Positions 21,701 through 33,299 of a DNA stretch of 64,000 nucleotides are shown piece after piece; position 1 is the first letter of the stretch, and each line of letters opens with the position of its first letter. The DNA lies in NCBI GenBank assembly GCA_964030475.1, contig CAXIPT010000003.1:7950453-8014452 (forward strand), in the 5' to 3' direction. Source of the stretch: Tethya wilhelma. Its lineage: Eukaryota > Porifera > Demospongiae > Tethyida > Tethyidae. The notes beneath the pieces are model-generated. The model was not told the origin of the DNA. It did no database searches and saw nothing but the letters and a program-made list of their open reading frames with translations. Made by a program: the position numbers and the translations under genes.

Positions 21701-24700
21701 TGAACCCTGTTGTGACGTTTTCAACCACTGGTCTACGTCAATACTCAACCACACCCCTTCAATGGATGCCAGCAGGTGCTAGGTACCTCTTGAGCTCGAT
21801 CGCCCAGAATTCACCCAGAAATGCAAGCACTAGTGTTGCATGCACATAGGAATCTTTATCAACCCACAATCACACACACTACTGTAAAGCTCATATTTTT
21901 TGGAGAAAAAAAAAAGAAAAAAAGTCGATTAAAGCTCTCTTCAAAGGCGAACCACTTAATCCATTATAGATCAGAGTGCCGACCTCTTCAAATCTACTAT
22001 AGGATATATCTGGTACTGACAGGCCGGCAATGAATAAATTGATGAACCAAAATGATGACATATTTAAGAAATTTTTTGAATTTAGAGTTTGTGCAATTTT
22101 ACAACAAATTCCAAGCGAAAGGATTAACTCTTCAGACAGAGATCTGAGTTTCAACATATTTATTACATGTACACTCTTTCTTTGACTGAAATTACAAAAT
22201 ATTGTTCTTAACTGCTGCATGCAAAGAGCTAGCAGCATCAATAGAAAATAGTGGACTCTATCCATAATTTTGGTGAGAACTCTTATCCGTGATATGTGTG
22301 AGGCATGCACTGGTTGGCAAAATGGCCCCAGGAATTTAATGTACATGCAGATTATTTACATTCCTTTTCTGTAATGTGAGGCATGCATTTATGACAATAC
22401 TGTATTATTAGAGTAGTGGTTCTGTTTAAAAAGCATTGGTAGAGGGAAAAGTCTTGGCTTAATTAACTCAAATTTTGATAATTTTTATAAGCCTAGTTCT
22501 TTTAAGACTATTTACATCTACCAAACAAAGTTCATACTTTTTATTTTTCAAATGTACTCACTGGAACTCATTTTGAGGTATATGTGAACATTAATTAGTA
22601 CACTTATGTAACGTAAGGAATGTTAACAAACCATTCCTATCTAGCCTTAATTCTTTTATTAAACTGAAAAATGCAAAATTAAAATGTGCATGAAATTATT
22701 AACAACTGTAAATTTTCAGGTTGCAATATTTTTTAACAGCTAAATTGTGATGAAGTCATATGATCTATCTCTATTTCAGCCTCTGATTTCACAGCAAGAA
22801 CTGGAAAGGACTAAAGTTATAGTATCTGAGTTTGGACAGCCAGGAGGAATTGGAGAAAAACTGCAAGAGAAACTGATGCAAAGGGCCAAAAGTAAAGAGA
22901 GCTGGGTAGGTCACTAGGTCTTGTTGTATAATTATAGCTATATTAGCTAATATAACTATAGATATGAGTGCTCCCTCCTCTTTTGCAGCTAATTGAATGG
23001 TGGAATCGCGTTGCATATTATGGGTTTCGTGAACCAGTAGTTGTGAATGTCAGTCCAGCAATTGGTTTTCCTCTGCAGGAAGCTTCTGATAGAGATTCAT
23101 ATGTCAAGTAACTACCTCATTGCTAGAAATTTCCAAGGAGTATAAATTGGAAGAAAGGCAATATGTGAATTTACTGTAAAACTATTATTGAGAATTAAGC
23201 AACCGTGCCAAACACTATATTATAATTAAAATTTTCTTAGATGCAGACGACCCACAAAAACTTCATACTCTTTGAAAATTTTTAGCTACAAATATATACA
23301 CTGTTGTTACATTATAGTTTTTGGGCAGGTCTCATACTAGCATTGAGTTGCTATTACCTGACCCTAATGCTTGTCCTGCTTGTATTGAACTATTTAAATT
23401 GTCTCAATTTTTTTCTCTTTGATTTTGAAGGACTATTGCAAGGACTTTACTGTCTACATTGAAGTGGAATCTTCTTATTCAGAAGTAATCAGTGCATACA
23501 TCATTATTTAATAATGTGTACATGTAAAAGCTGTCATTTATATCACCATATCATTCAATGCAGTGAAGCAGTTCCTCCAGATGTTTACCGCAACAAGCAT
23601 ATGTGCATGAGCCAGCACAACATGTTCTCTAAGTGCAGGATTCCATGTTCTGAAGTAGATATCACCAGGAAGACACCAGTTTCTGAATCGAAACATGTCA
23701 CTGTTATTCGCAATGGACATGTATGTCATACCTTTATTGTAGCAAGAACATATAAGAACCAAAGGCCCAAAGGAGTGTATAACTTCAATATACTATTGTG
23801 TTTCAGACATTGTAAGAATTTTAGCTGCCTAAGTACTTTTTTGTATGGATACATAGAGATTGACAATAATTATTATAGTGTGCAAAACCTAACTACAAGC
23901 ATGGGCAGTAAATACATGATATAACCACATTTGAGCATTCAGCCCTCATGAGCTTAATCGTGGTATAGTGTGTGACTCTTACACTATATTGTACATTAAA
24001 TAAATAAATAGGAGAGAATAAATGTAATAACATTCTCAAGTCAATAAAGCTTGCTCAGTTCAGTGATTTTCACAAGACTGATACGTTTCTTCATGGCAAA
24101 GGGTCTCAGCATAATAGTATTGCAATTTGAATTACTGCTGATTCCCAATCGTTAGGATTACATGTACAATACTGTTAGTTTATTCATTATCACTGGATAT
24201 ACAAAGTTGAGCAGAACAAATGACAGTTAAATGGCAATGTAGGGTAGCTATATTGATACTAATCATAATTCGGAAATGAACTCTTTGTTTTGCAGTTTTT
24301 CAAACTTGATGTCCTTTATGAGTGTCCTGATGGTACTTTGGCTGTGGCTCCAGCTAGCCATATCATTGAACAACTACACTATATACTGAATTCTGCTCCT
24401 GAATCCTGTGAATATCCAGTTGGGATTCTTACTACCGAACATAGGGATACATGGTACCAGTGTAGGGAAAGATTGCTGCAAGGTATACACATATATAGGA
24501 GATTTTTTTGAAAAGCAATTTATTCAGTGAACACACACAGAGCCAGTAAACAGAACTTCACTGGACGTAATTGAAACATCTCAGTTTGTCATATGTCTTG
24601 ACAAGGCTCATGCCATGACAGATCCTCAAGTTGCTAAAGCTCAGTTCCATGATTTCCATAAGACTGTGCTAGCTAACAGGTTTCTTCATGGTAATGGGTC

Positions 24701-27700
24701 TCAGCATAACAGTATCAACAGATGGTTTGATGCTTCCATTCAGGTATGTTAATCCTGGTATCAACGCGTACAGATTTATTTGATTTTTCTCCTAACAGCT
24801 GTTTGTGGGAGAAGATGGTGCGGTTGGTTCTACACTTGAGCACTCTGCTGCTGATGGGCCAGCTGCAATTGTCATTGATGTGTTTATACTTGACCTGCTG
24901 TAAGTCATCTGTATGCTCAATTTTATTCCAGTTTACAAAAAATAACACTGCAGAAAGATCTATGATGTGCTCAGTGAGCACTCCCAAGTGCCTTCAAATC
25001 TTCTTCGTCCAGCAGAGATCCTTAAATGGAATCTATCCCCACAGAGTGCAAAAGACATTGAAAGTGCCAAATTCAATTTAGATAAGTATGCTCCATGAAT
25101 GTGTATGATTATGATAACTTTATTGTGGATATCCATTATTATATTATCAGGATCGTTGAAGATGTTGATTTGCAGGTGATTTCCTTTACTGACTTTGGGA
25201 AGAATCTCCCAAAGTCATATAAGCTCTCTCCTGATGGATTCATCCAGATTGCTATCCAATTAGCCTACTACAAGTAGGTATACCTAAATTATACGTAATT
25301 ATGTACATTATACTCTCTTGAAATGATAGCTACATGTAGAGTTTTGCATCCTGCTTGGGCCAGGAAATAATTAGCTAATCATTGGGGTTTTTTTGTCAGG
25401 TTGTACAAAAGAACATCACCAATGTATGAAAGTGGAGCTACTAGATGGTTTAAATTTGGAAGAACAGAAACGATCCGCTCTACATCAAATGCTTCTTATG
25501 CATTCTTGAAAGCAATGAGTGATCCTAACATACCTGTAAAGGAATACTTTTCATTAGTTTCAAGAGCAATGATCTGATGCATCTTTGGTTTTAGGCACAC
25601 GCAAAGACTAAATTCCTTGTGGAAGCAGTTAAAGCTCACTCAGATTATACATTAGAAGTAAGTTTTAATAATTATATTCACCTTTGTGAATTTATTGTAT
25701 GTGTGTGTTGTGGTAAGGGATTTGCTTGATCAGGACTCAAGTAAGGTAGTGGCTTCATGAGAGGACATATTCTTTTATTTTCTAGAGATTCTTGTAGTGC
25801 AACTGAGCTAGTACTATGTTCAGGGGGCATACATTTCTGTTGGTGCCACTGGCCCACTGCCAACAGAAATGCATGCAGTAAGCCCCAGGTAAATCCCTCA
25901 ATGGTGCAATTTTAGCAATACACAGAAAATAATGGCATGTAGAATTTAATCAATTTTTATGCTGATAGCAAATCATCAAGTTTTTTAAAACTACAATATA
26001 TGTTTATGGTAAATTACTCACAACTTGTGATCTTCTGGAGCTTGTCTTTCTGGTTTGCTCAGGTCGATCTTTATGGAATCATGCAATAAAAAGGGTGTTA
26101 ATACCTGAGCTGGCGACAGTTATATCCTGTCCCAGCTGACACTCACCCCAGATCATCTCAAGTCCCAATGATTGAAGTGAAAAAGTGGCATTACCAGCAA
26201 ACGTTACAAATATTTACAGCTTAATTTCCTTGTGTCTGAATATGGTCATTCCTGGCTTAAGCACTTTAACGATGGAACAATTAGAGTATAACTACTGGAA
26301 TGTGAAATGTCTGCTCCTTCAACTGTAATCTGAGATCTTTTTTGTTGCTTGTCTACTATTTGGAGTGATTCAATGCATTCCTCAGGTATATTGAGACCAT
26401 ATAGCCTCTTTCATTTTATAGGTTCCACACGTGCTTCCATTAGAGATATCGTAAAACAAGGAAATGATTTGTTGGTTTTTAGATTGACTACAGGCCTCCC
26501 TGACAATGATTCTATTGTTCTAGGAGAAAATTAATGGTCCAGGAGTTGTGTCCCTCCTTTTTTGAGTAACGTCCACCTCAATAAAGGGGGGCTGACAATC
26601 AAGCTTGTTTTTTTTTATTGCAAGTCTACAGTGGACAATAATTCCTAGAATTGAGATAAAAAAATCTCTACAAAATGAGATTGCAATGCATTTCCTTGAT
26701 GAGTGGGGTTTACACGTGACGTCACGGGGGGAATGCACTTGAGTGTTCAGTGTAAAGAACATAGCACAAAGCATAACCTGTTGTTGTTTTCTTAGTCTAG
26801 CCACCATGGTGAAGCGCTGCGTTGCTGCAGGATATTCTAACACCACTGTTGGAGGACTTGGGGACCATTTAGGTTATTTGAGTAATTCATGCCATGATCC
26901 TACATATATGGATAAGACATCACTTGCAACCAGTTATCCACAACCTCCTGATTCTTTTGCAACTTTACCCAGATTTCTTTGTGTGACCCTTCTACTTCTT
27001 GAGGTTTTCCATAACTTCAACAAGCTAATCACTGTCAATGATGCAGCTTGGAAATACCTTATGGATCTATTCCTTTACTAATCAAACAAGCTTCCCTGCA
27101 CATATATTTTCAATTAGGAAGACCACCAGGTAGTTTCCTAGTATTTTCACTGTCCACTTTAGGGTTGAATTCTAAAGTTTCAACACTTTTTATATCTTTA
27201 TTATCTACTGTCTTCATCATTTCTTTAACTGTCTGCTTGAGCTTATCAAAGGTGATGTCGTAAAAGATCTAAGGTGATCCTTTTCCAGTACAGTTTTTAC
27301 TACTATTCTAGTTCATGTGATAGGGGCACTAATTCAGGTTTCTACATAGTTTAGAAACATAAAAATATAATTTGTCAGGTTTTAATCATGAATGTCTGAG
27401 ATATCTGTATTCTTATCTTATTCATTCATGTAGAATAGGTCTCTAGGAAATTTTGATGTGGTCAAATCTATTTCAGTATTAATTTTAGCCATTAGTAAAT
27501 TTTGAAGCTTAACTTTTTGCCAAGTAGCTATTTTCATCTCCAAAGAATTTCATGTCTTACCCTTATTTTGAACTGTTCACAGGCTATAAGTGGCCAAGCT
27601 GTGGATCGACACCTCCTAGGACTCCGGCTTATAGCCGAAGAATCTGGAATGAAGACACCTGACATCTTCAAAGATTATGCTTACAGTAAAAGTCTTCACT

Positions 27701-30700
27701 TCTGCCTTTCCACTAGCCAAGTGAGTGATAATGTAAAATACCTAGCAGGTTTTGATTACTATGTGAAAGTAAATCTACATATGATCATGGCAATATGTAG
27801 CATCCTTCCATGAATTTGAGTATTTGAAAATTAGAAGAAGGTCTCCTTGCATTAAAGGTGAACCAGCCAAGCATTCAGTATAGCTTATTAGGTTGTCTCA
27901 ACTAATACTAAATTTTTGCGTATTTTGGTTGAGGCTCATGTAAAAGTGTTATCGGAAATTATTTGGATAAATGTTATGTATATGAACCCAATATACCAAA
28001 TATTTTAAGTACACTACCTTAGTTATTTTCTTTGGTCAGAATTCATCTCATCTCTTAAACTTGTTTATTTTGCACCAAATGTTTAGAAAATATGGTGCAG
28101 TGTGATTATGAATTGCATTACCAAAGCATCATGGAGAAGCTTTGCAGAATTTTAGGTATAATTTCAACAGTATGATAAAGGGGTCAAACAATTAGTGGTG
28201 CCAAATTTTTAAAAGAAAACTGTAGCTACCCTGAATTAAATAAATACTTGTAACAAACTAGAATTCTTAAGGATGGACTCAAGAAAAATAAAATTGATCT
28301 ACAGTCAATTGAACCACTGTGAATGGGACTTAAATCTATAGCTAGACTGCTAGTATTAATAGTTAATTAGTTACTATGGTACTGGATACTCAGAAGTCTC
28401 ACCCTGCTACTCATTTGTATGTATGCGGCCAGCTTAGCTTCAAAGATTAACTATGCTCTGTTGAAACAGCATTATATAAGAAAATAAACCCCTTTATCGG
28501 TTGAGTATGCACTGCATATGGCTCCTTGTACTTTTTTGTGGAGAATCTATTTCTTGCTGTTATATGCAAAGATTATGTCTCCTATATTGTAGACTTATCG
28601 TAGCCTGACCAAATGCCAAAACTAATTGAGTATGAAATGAAAAATTGAAATTACTCCGTAGTCACCTGTGAAGATATTTAGGAGTTTTGCTTCATTTTGC
28701 TAAGTAGCATTTCCCATTTATATAATAATTATTATCTTCTAAAGATTTGGCACCTCTTATTATTTAGCACCCTTTAACATACTGCTGAAAAATTTACCTC
28801 TTGCAAAGGTAAATTTTTAGGTAGAGTGAGCCAGAAACTAGTACAATGACAAATGATTGCATAGATATTCAAATGTTTTGCTACATGCTGTTTGTTAAAT
28901 TGTACAATCAGAATGGTCTGGTATGGATTATTTAATGGGATGCACTTCCCTTCACAAAAAAGAGAAAGAGAGGGCCGGGCTAGAATATACTTGAAGATTC
29001 GAAGAAAAGCTGTCCATCTCTGCTTTACACATAATAATAATCTTTATACTAAAGCTAGGAAGGGTACGTAAGGCCATATTCAGGTATTGTGCAGAGCAAG
29101 TTTAACACAAGTGCGCCTTTGCTGAGCTGAGAAGTTTGTTAACCAATCTGCATGATTGCCAGAAGTAGTAGATCTAGTGCTAGACAAGAAGTGCAGTACC
29201 ATGGGACAGCATAACCACTATGTTTTTATGAGCTTGCATAGCACAAACTTACTGGGTTAATAGGTTATGTTAGACATTTTATTTGTCCATCTGTTTGTTG
29301 CAATTTTTTTCCTCAAGAATGACAGCTCCAGTAGGGCAAAATTGAAGTCACATCATGTTTATGTTATCTATGGTCACATATATAAACCTGTCATATTTAT
29401 TAAGTATTATTTTTGTAGTGCAAAATGCTCAAGGGATGGCAACTGCCAATCACTTAATACTTGCACCCACGACCGCAGTCAAGATGATGGTCAATGGTCA
29501 AAATGAGATTTTAGTGGAAGTCAAGGGTCAAAATGAAATTTCAAAACGGTCAAAATTGGTAATGGTCATCTGCGATGACATAATAGCGATGAGTCAAGCG
29601 CAAAATTCACATTCAGTCAACAGTCAAGATCAAATTTTAGTGAGGGTCAACGGTCAAAATAGAAATTTTAGATGGTCAAGATCTTGACCCCGGTCTCATG
29701 TGCAAGTACTAAGTGATAGGCAGTTGCCACCCGTTAATGCTGTATTTGCTTAGATGAGAACCATCTACTAACCTATGATTGTTCGATGCTGCTTATGGTT
29801 CAGACCTTAGCTAATTTACCTTAGTCTCCATAGAGTGAATAAGAGGAGGAAGAGTATCTAACTAGAGTAAACACTGTTGGGAAAGTAACGTGACTTTGGG
29901 GTGTTTGCATGTAAGCAAAATCACAAACTCTCGCAATACTAGCATTTATTTACCAGCAAAACACGGCCTAGAAAGAGTTGAGTGCTTCAAGCCTCTGAGT
30001 GCGAGATGCCTATTGGCTGTAAAGTGGAAGTGGAAACTTGTGAAAACGGAGTAAAAAGGCTAAAAGGAAGGATAAAGCACATGTAAAAGCTAGCAACAAT
30101 GAAGACTATGCCACCACCAAAAAAAAAAAAGCTAAGTGCCAAGGGTAAACAACAGGCTAGGAAAACTAGTAGAATCCAACTCAAGACAGGTCCAAAGGCA
30201 TAGCGATGGGTTTACAACAGGCAGCTTCTTTGTTTCACCATGTTTTCACAAGCTCACTGTGAGACAGTTATTACTTAATCTGCACATGCTACCACAGTTA
30301 TAGGTCACAAATGACATAATGGAGAATGCAGTTTAGAATCCGGATAAAAATGAGAAAATAATCACGTGCAAGTCATGTTACTTTCCCAACAGTGTTTCCG
30401 TAGGATATTATGGTAGTTAGACATTCTTCCTCCCCCCACTTAGTAGTATAAAAAGTATACAGAGCCAGTGTACATCTGCTTTATTCACTACACTGCCAGC
30501 GTGGTCATCATGGAAGTCTATTCTTGTATAGTGTACACCAATCACTCTTCCTTTTCATAGTTTTATGTCAGTATAATTGTTTGTATGAAGTTGCTGCTTC
30601 TAGTTTATGTATGCTTTTTATCAGTGTGCCAAGGCTCTATGCACCTTGTTGCTTTCATTTGATTATAGGTACCTGTTGCTCAGCACGATCTCTTCCTCTG

Positions 30701-30893
30701 TTTTGGAGCTGTTGTTCCTGATGGTTATGGGGTGTGCTATAATCCACAAGAGACAAAGATTACAGTATCCGTATCCTCATATAGAAGCTGTCCAGACACA
30801 GACAGCTTACTTTTTGGAGCAAAGCTTGCTGAAAGTTTTAGAGAAATGCAAGCTGTATTGGTTGCTGCGAGCAAACTAAATGCTAAACTGTGA
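18727..30893 (+). CDS. CRAT: Carnitine O-acetyltransferase, paralogue 2, 14 exons, intact, C-terminal AKL
   Basis: Reversible acetyl (short-chain acyl) transfer between CoA and carnitine. Exons: 18727-18933, 22780-22905, 22989-23107, 23431-23484, 23564-23720, 24296-24482, 24541-24743, 24799-24899, 24954-25085, 25151-25273, 25400-25535, 25595-25657, 27583-27720, 30669-30893. The sum is 1971 nt, 656 residues plus stop, all phases consistent. Landmarks: LPNLPVPPLQQTL, EWWNRVAYYGFREPVVV, MCMSQHN, NRWFDASIQ, catalytic His366 in TLEHSAADGPA, GRTETIRS, VDRHLLGLRL with Arg545 (carnitine- rather than choline-type), LSTSQ at 578-582 and VVPDGYGVCYNP. The protein ends SKLNAKL; AKL is also the peroxisomal signal at the end of vertebrate CRAT. 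No mitochondrial leader is obvious. Length is slightly above the usual ~626. Intron 13 (2.9 kb) runs into the segment duplicated at 48.7 kb, and a second copy of the last exon exists there. An AATAAA-like AAAATAAAA follows the stop. CRAT is the best symbol; CROT is the alternative. Confidence 0.9.
18968..20021. mobile_element. About 1.05-kb non-autonomous DNA element in intron 1 of paralogue 2
   Basis: Left end GGGACTGTCACG and inverted right end GTCCTGTCACGG match. Both sub-terminal regions carry repeated TATTTGGACC(C/T) motifs in opposite orientation. A second MITE (19020-19240) is nested within it. No transposase frame. Confidence 0.6.
19020..19240. mobile_element. MITE with CCGTAAACGTGG inverted repeats and TA target site
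   Basis: Ends CCGTAAACGTGGAAATATTG and the inverse CAATATTTCCACGTTTACGG, flanked by TA. The interior alternates TTTAATTTGGCG-like blocks. Its layout resembles the MITE at 11199-11408, although the end sequence differs after CCGTA. Confidence 0.8.
20134..20400. repeat. Dispersed repeat, copy 1 (related to 40937-41205)
   Basis: Shares ordered blocks with 40937-41205: TTAAGCCTC, GAGGATTACG, AAGGTACTTACATTCA, and CACTCATTGATC-like sequence before CGCCC. The copies have diverged considerably. No coding content was found. Confidence 0.6.
20549..21092. mobile_element. DNA element with about 75-bp terminal inverted repeats
   Basis: Left arm includes GTGGTCACTCCCATAGGCAC and CTGTACTTAGATCCG; the right arm carries the same blocks inverted (CGGATCTAAGTACAG, GGGAGTGACCACTCC). 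The interior is rich in GTGACC/GGTCAC words. A diverged relative lies at 36600-36885. Confidence 0.7.
21093..22779 (+). other. Rest of intron 1 of acyltransferase paralogue 2
   Basis: AT-rich. It contains a small inverted repeat at 21240-21320 (CCTCATACCCAGCC / TAAGTATGAGGCTCAG). The longest minus frame (21891-22346) resembles nothing I recognise and has no splice or start context. Confidence 0.5.
24045..24130 (+). pseudogene. Decayed copy of exon 7 inside intron 5 of paralogue 2
   Basis: Matches the exon at 24541-24743 over about 80 bp: GCTCAGTTC, GATTTTCACAAGACTG, TTTCTTCATGG, GGGTCTCAGCATAA. An internal deletion of about 10 bp removes the codons before FLHG, and there is no splice donor. 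It appears to be a relic of a local exon duplication. Confidence 0.75.
25658..27582 (+). other. Intron 12 of acyltransferase paralogue 2, with transposon debris
   Basis: 1.9 kb without acyltransferase exons. It holds the THAP-like fragment at 26807-26890. A minus-strand stretch around 27090-27260 reads as a Lys/Glu-rich coding-like segment (contains TFDKLKQTVKEMM), possibly from the same dead transposon. No full-length frame. Confidence 0.5.
26807..26890 (+). pseudogene. THAP-like N-terminus, degraded
   Basis: The frame from the ATG at 26806-26808 begins MVKRCVAAGYSNTTVGG, which resembles the start of THAP zinc-finger domains (Met-Val-x-x-Cys-x-Ala-x-Gly-Cys-Ser-Asn). The second cysteine is replaced by Tyr and the similarity ends within about 20 codons. 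THAP domains are common in P-like and some DDE transposases, so this is probably transposon debris. The evidence is short. Confidence 0.4.
27721..30668 (+). other. Intron 13 of acyltransferase paralogue 2
   Basis: 2.9 kb. From 28945 onward it belongs to the segment duplicated at 48660. It contains the GGTCAA-rich MITE at 29433-29734. No coding evidence. Confidence 0.6.
29433..29734. mobile_element. MITE with GGCAACTGCC ends and internal GGTCAA repeats, copy 1
   Basis: Left end GGGATGGCAACTGCCAATCA plus TACTTGCACC; the inverted right end is GGTGGCAACTGCCTATCACT near 29734. The interior is dominated by degenerate GGTCAAAAT units. A sister copy lies in the duplicated segment (49357-49659) and an older relative at 36261-36456. 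Confidence 0.75.
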
Positions 30894-31073
30894 CTTTAAA
30901 AATTAAAATAAAAACTAAAATCTGTATCTGTACAATTGTATAATTATTGCTGATAGTCTTTGTACATCATAAATAATTGCTAAGAATCGAGAACATGAAT
31001 CACAAGATAAACATATCAGATTATTGCTGAGTGTCTTGGCACAAAGCACATGTAATATATATGGCGGTTAATA

Positions 31074-31167
31074 GTAGCCTCGTTCTCAGGCTCTCTCCCA
31101 ATGAATATTTTTGCATGTGCGCAAGTGTGTAATAATTATTCTAGGAGAGAGCCTGGGGACGAGGCTA
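31074..31167. mobile_element. Small foldback with TAGCCTCGTT ends, copy 1
   Basis: TAGCCTCGTTCTCAGGCTCT pairs with the inverted AGAGCCTGGGGACGAGGCTA, with a short AT-rich loop. The sister copy is at 50964-51053; half-copies of the same end occur near 55550-55680 and 57790-57920. Confidence 0.75.
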
Positions 31168-32525
31168 GGTGAATAGTAGGTATGTATTTCAATAATATTA
31201 TGTGTGGATTTTTGACATGTGTATTAATGAGACTGAGAATTTCATTTTACACAAAGGAAATCAGTTTATAGTGTGCTAGCTACTACTGAATACATTCCAA
31301 GATATAATATTATAATTATACACAACCTAACCCAGCCCAGATCCAGGTCCCAAGCCTCCTATGCCAAGAAAAGGAGGGAAGACAACAGGAAAGTTGTTGA
31401 ACTATGTGTTTAGGACTTTCTATTGTTACTGTATCTGAGTTCCATCAACAAGGAAGCTGAACAACCTGAACAAAAGCAGGCTAGGACACTAACCACTAGA
31501 GAGTCAGCAAAGTGTGTCTTGGAAAGTCTTATCAGGCAGACAATGGTTTGTGTTATTTAACAATCAACTCATTGATTGTTTAGAAGTTCATTTAATGCCA
31601 ATGAGAAAGATAAACAATTTTGGAGCCTCTAATTATCAAGGGTGTGTATGCCAGATCCTTTCCTAGCCATGAATTTCCTGTACCAGTATATAGAGCATGA
31701 AAACCTTGTAATACCACAATGAAAAAAGGAGGCTGGGTATGAGACTAGGGTCTGTATGCAGAGGTTGGAAGGAAGTAATACTATAAGGCATCTGCCATTA
31801 GGAAAATATTCTAAGTCCTGGTTCTTCAATTGCTGCAATTAAGGTGAGTAAGCTTCCCAACATCAATGTTCCAACATTCAGGTCAGGGTTGAACCTCTCA
31901 GAATCAGGAATCTCTTATAATATAGGGTTACATGTCCCTTTCTTGTGCCAGCCTCTATCTTTCCATGATTCAGGTTCACAATGATTACAATATCTGCTGA
32001 TTCTATAAGTACATGTTAAATAAAAGATTTTCAAGTGAGCCATAATTATGCCCCAGAGGGCAAAAGGATTTTATGGCTCATAGTATACTTCCTCCAGGAG
32101 AAACAGACATATAGATAAAAAACACAGACCAATCAACAGAAAATTATCCAATGAAAAGCATCTTTTATATTACTAAGACTTATAAACTCCATTTTTTCCA
32201 AGGATATAATTATAATTATGGCTAAATAACCCAAGTGAAAAAAATCTTGTAAGATCTTCCAAGATACTAATGTTAGCCAAAATCTTACAGCAATATCTTG
32301 CATGAATTCGGAACCGTGAACCTTTAAGATCTTATGACAATATCTTACAGAATCATTCATGCATGATCTTAAGTGAACATACAATATAATAGAACATAAT
32401 CTAAAAACTACATGCTAAATATAACAGCAGACATTGAGTACGTACGTACATACCGCAGTTTGTGTATTTGGCTAGTGAGTTTGGATGTACTTGGCATCAA
32501 GGCAATCTGGAAGTGATAGACATGT

Positions 32526-33299
32526 ATATTAACATCAAACAGTACAGGTTGGACACATTATTACAGTACTTTACCTTTATATGCCATGTGCTGCTTTTAA
32601 TAGCCTTTGCCTTTGGGCAGGTTCAGGCAGTTGACTGCCTTAAATCCTTGAAATCAGTTTATAACTATTACACAAAAAGTTATTTTTTTAATTATTGTAC
32701 TGTGTGGAAACGTGATGCATACATCAAAACAGCAATTTCTATTAATTGCACACCAAACTTGATGCTCAGGAGGAGGAGAGTCTGGTTACTAATGAGCAAT
32801 TTCTTGGTTGTCCTGACTTAGCATCATGTGACTTCGCACAATAGATACAGTAAGCCAATCATTGCAGCTTCACAGCATTAGCATAATTATGACTTTATAC
32901 TAGATCATTTATAAACTCAGTGGCATGCACAGAGATATTTCTTTGGGGGGGAGTGATGCACATTCTTCCAGAACGTGCCAAACAAGCTAGCCCTACTAGG
33001 GGGGTCTGCGGGCATGCCCCCTCATAAAATTTTGCAAAATTAGATGGTCTAAGATTGATTCTGGGGAGATTTTGAGACAATATCTTGTCACACTTAATAT
33101 GTCCGAGCTTGCATGTATCTTGAACAGTTCTACTAACTAATGGGATGACCATTGCCATGTATGCACTATGCAACCACTGACACTATGATAATTATATAAT
33201 ATTTAAAAACTTTGATATTAAGTTTATACAAAAATTTTCTAATTTAATTGCATTCAACAAGGTCCCATGAATCATTGATAACAGACTCTTACTACAGCT
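32526..33299. other. Unassigned DNA plus probable 3' end of hAT element A
   Basis: 32526-32900 has no recognisable content. From about 32922 the sequence CAGTGGCATGCACAGAG, followed by a G-run and by GGGGGGTCTGCGGGCATGCC, resembles the terminal region of animal hAT elements. It lies at the expected distance 3' of the minus-strand hAT remnant. Confidence 0.5.

Larger units (their letters stand above)
28945..32525 (+). repeat. Segmental duplication, copy 1 (with last acyltransferase exon)
   Basis: Aligns in order with 48660-52790 at what looks like the mid-90s percent identity, with many indels. Copy 2 lacks the A-run at 30118-30130, has about 180 extra bases at 49150-49340 and about 330 extra bases at 52376-52706. 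It carries the final exon and downstream DNA of the acyltransferase. Confidence 0.85.

Noticed and set aside
21891..22346. 151-codon minus-strand frame
   Set aside because: Longest unexplained frame in intron 1 of paralogue 2, but hydrophobic and Leu/Ser/Phe-rich like chance AT-rich translation, ending in a poly-Phe run from an A-run. No motif seen.
29267..29687. Frames with repeated GQNEI-like units
   Set aside because: Produced by GGTCAAAAT repeats of a MITE, in more than one frame; not a protein repeat family. The same applies at 49222-49611.
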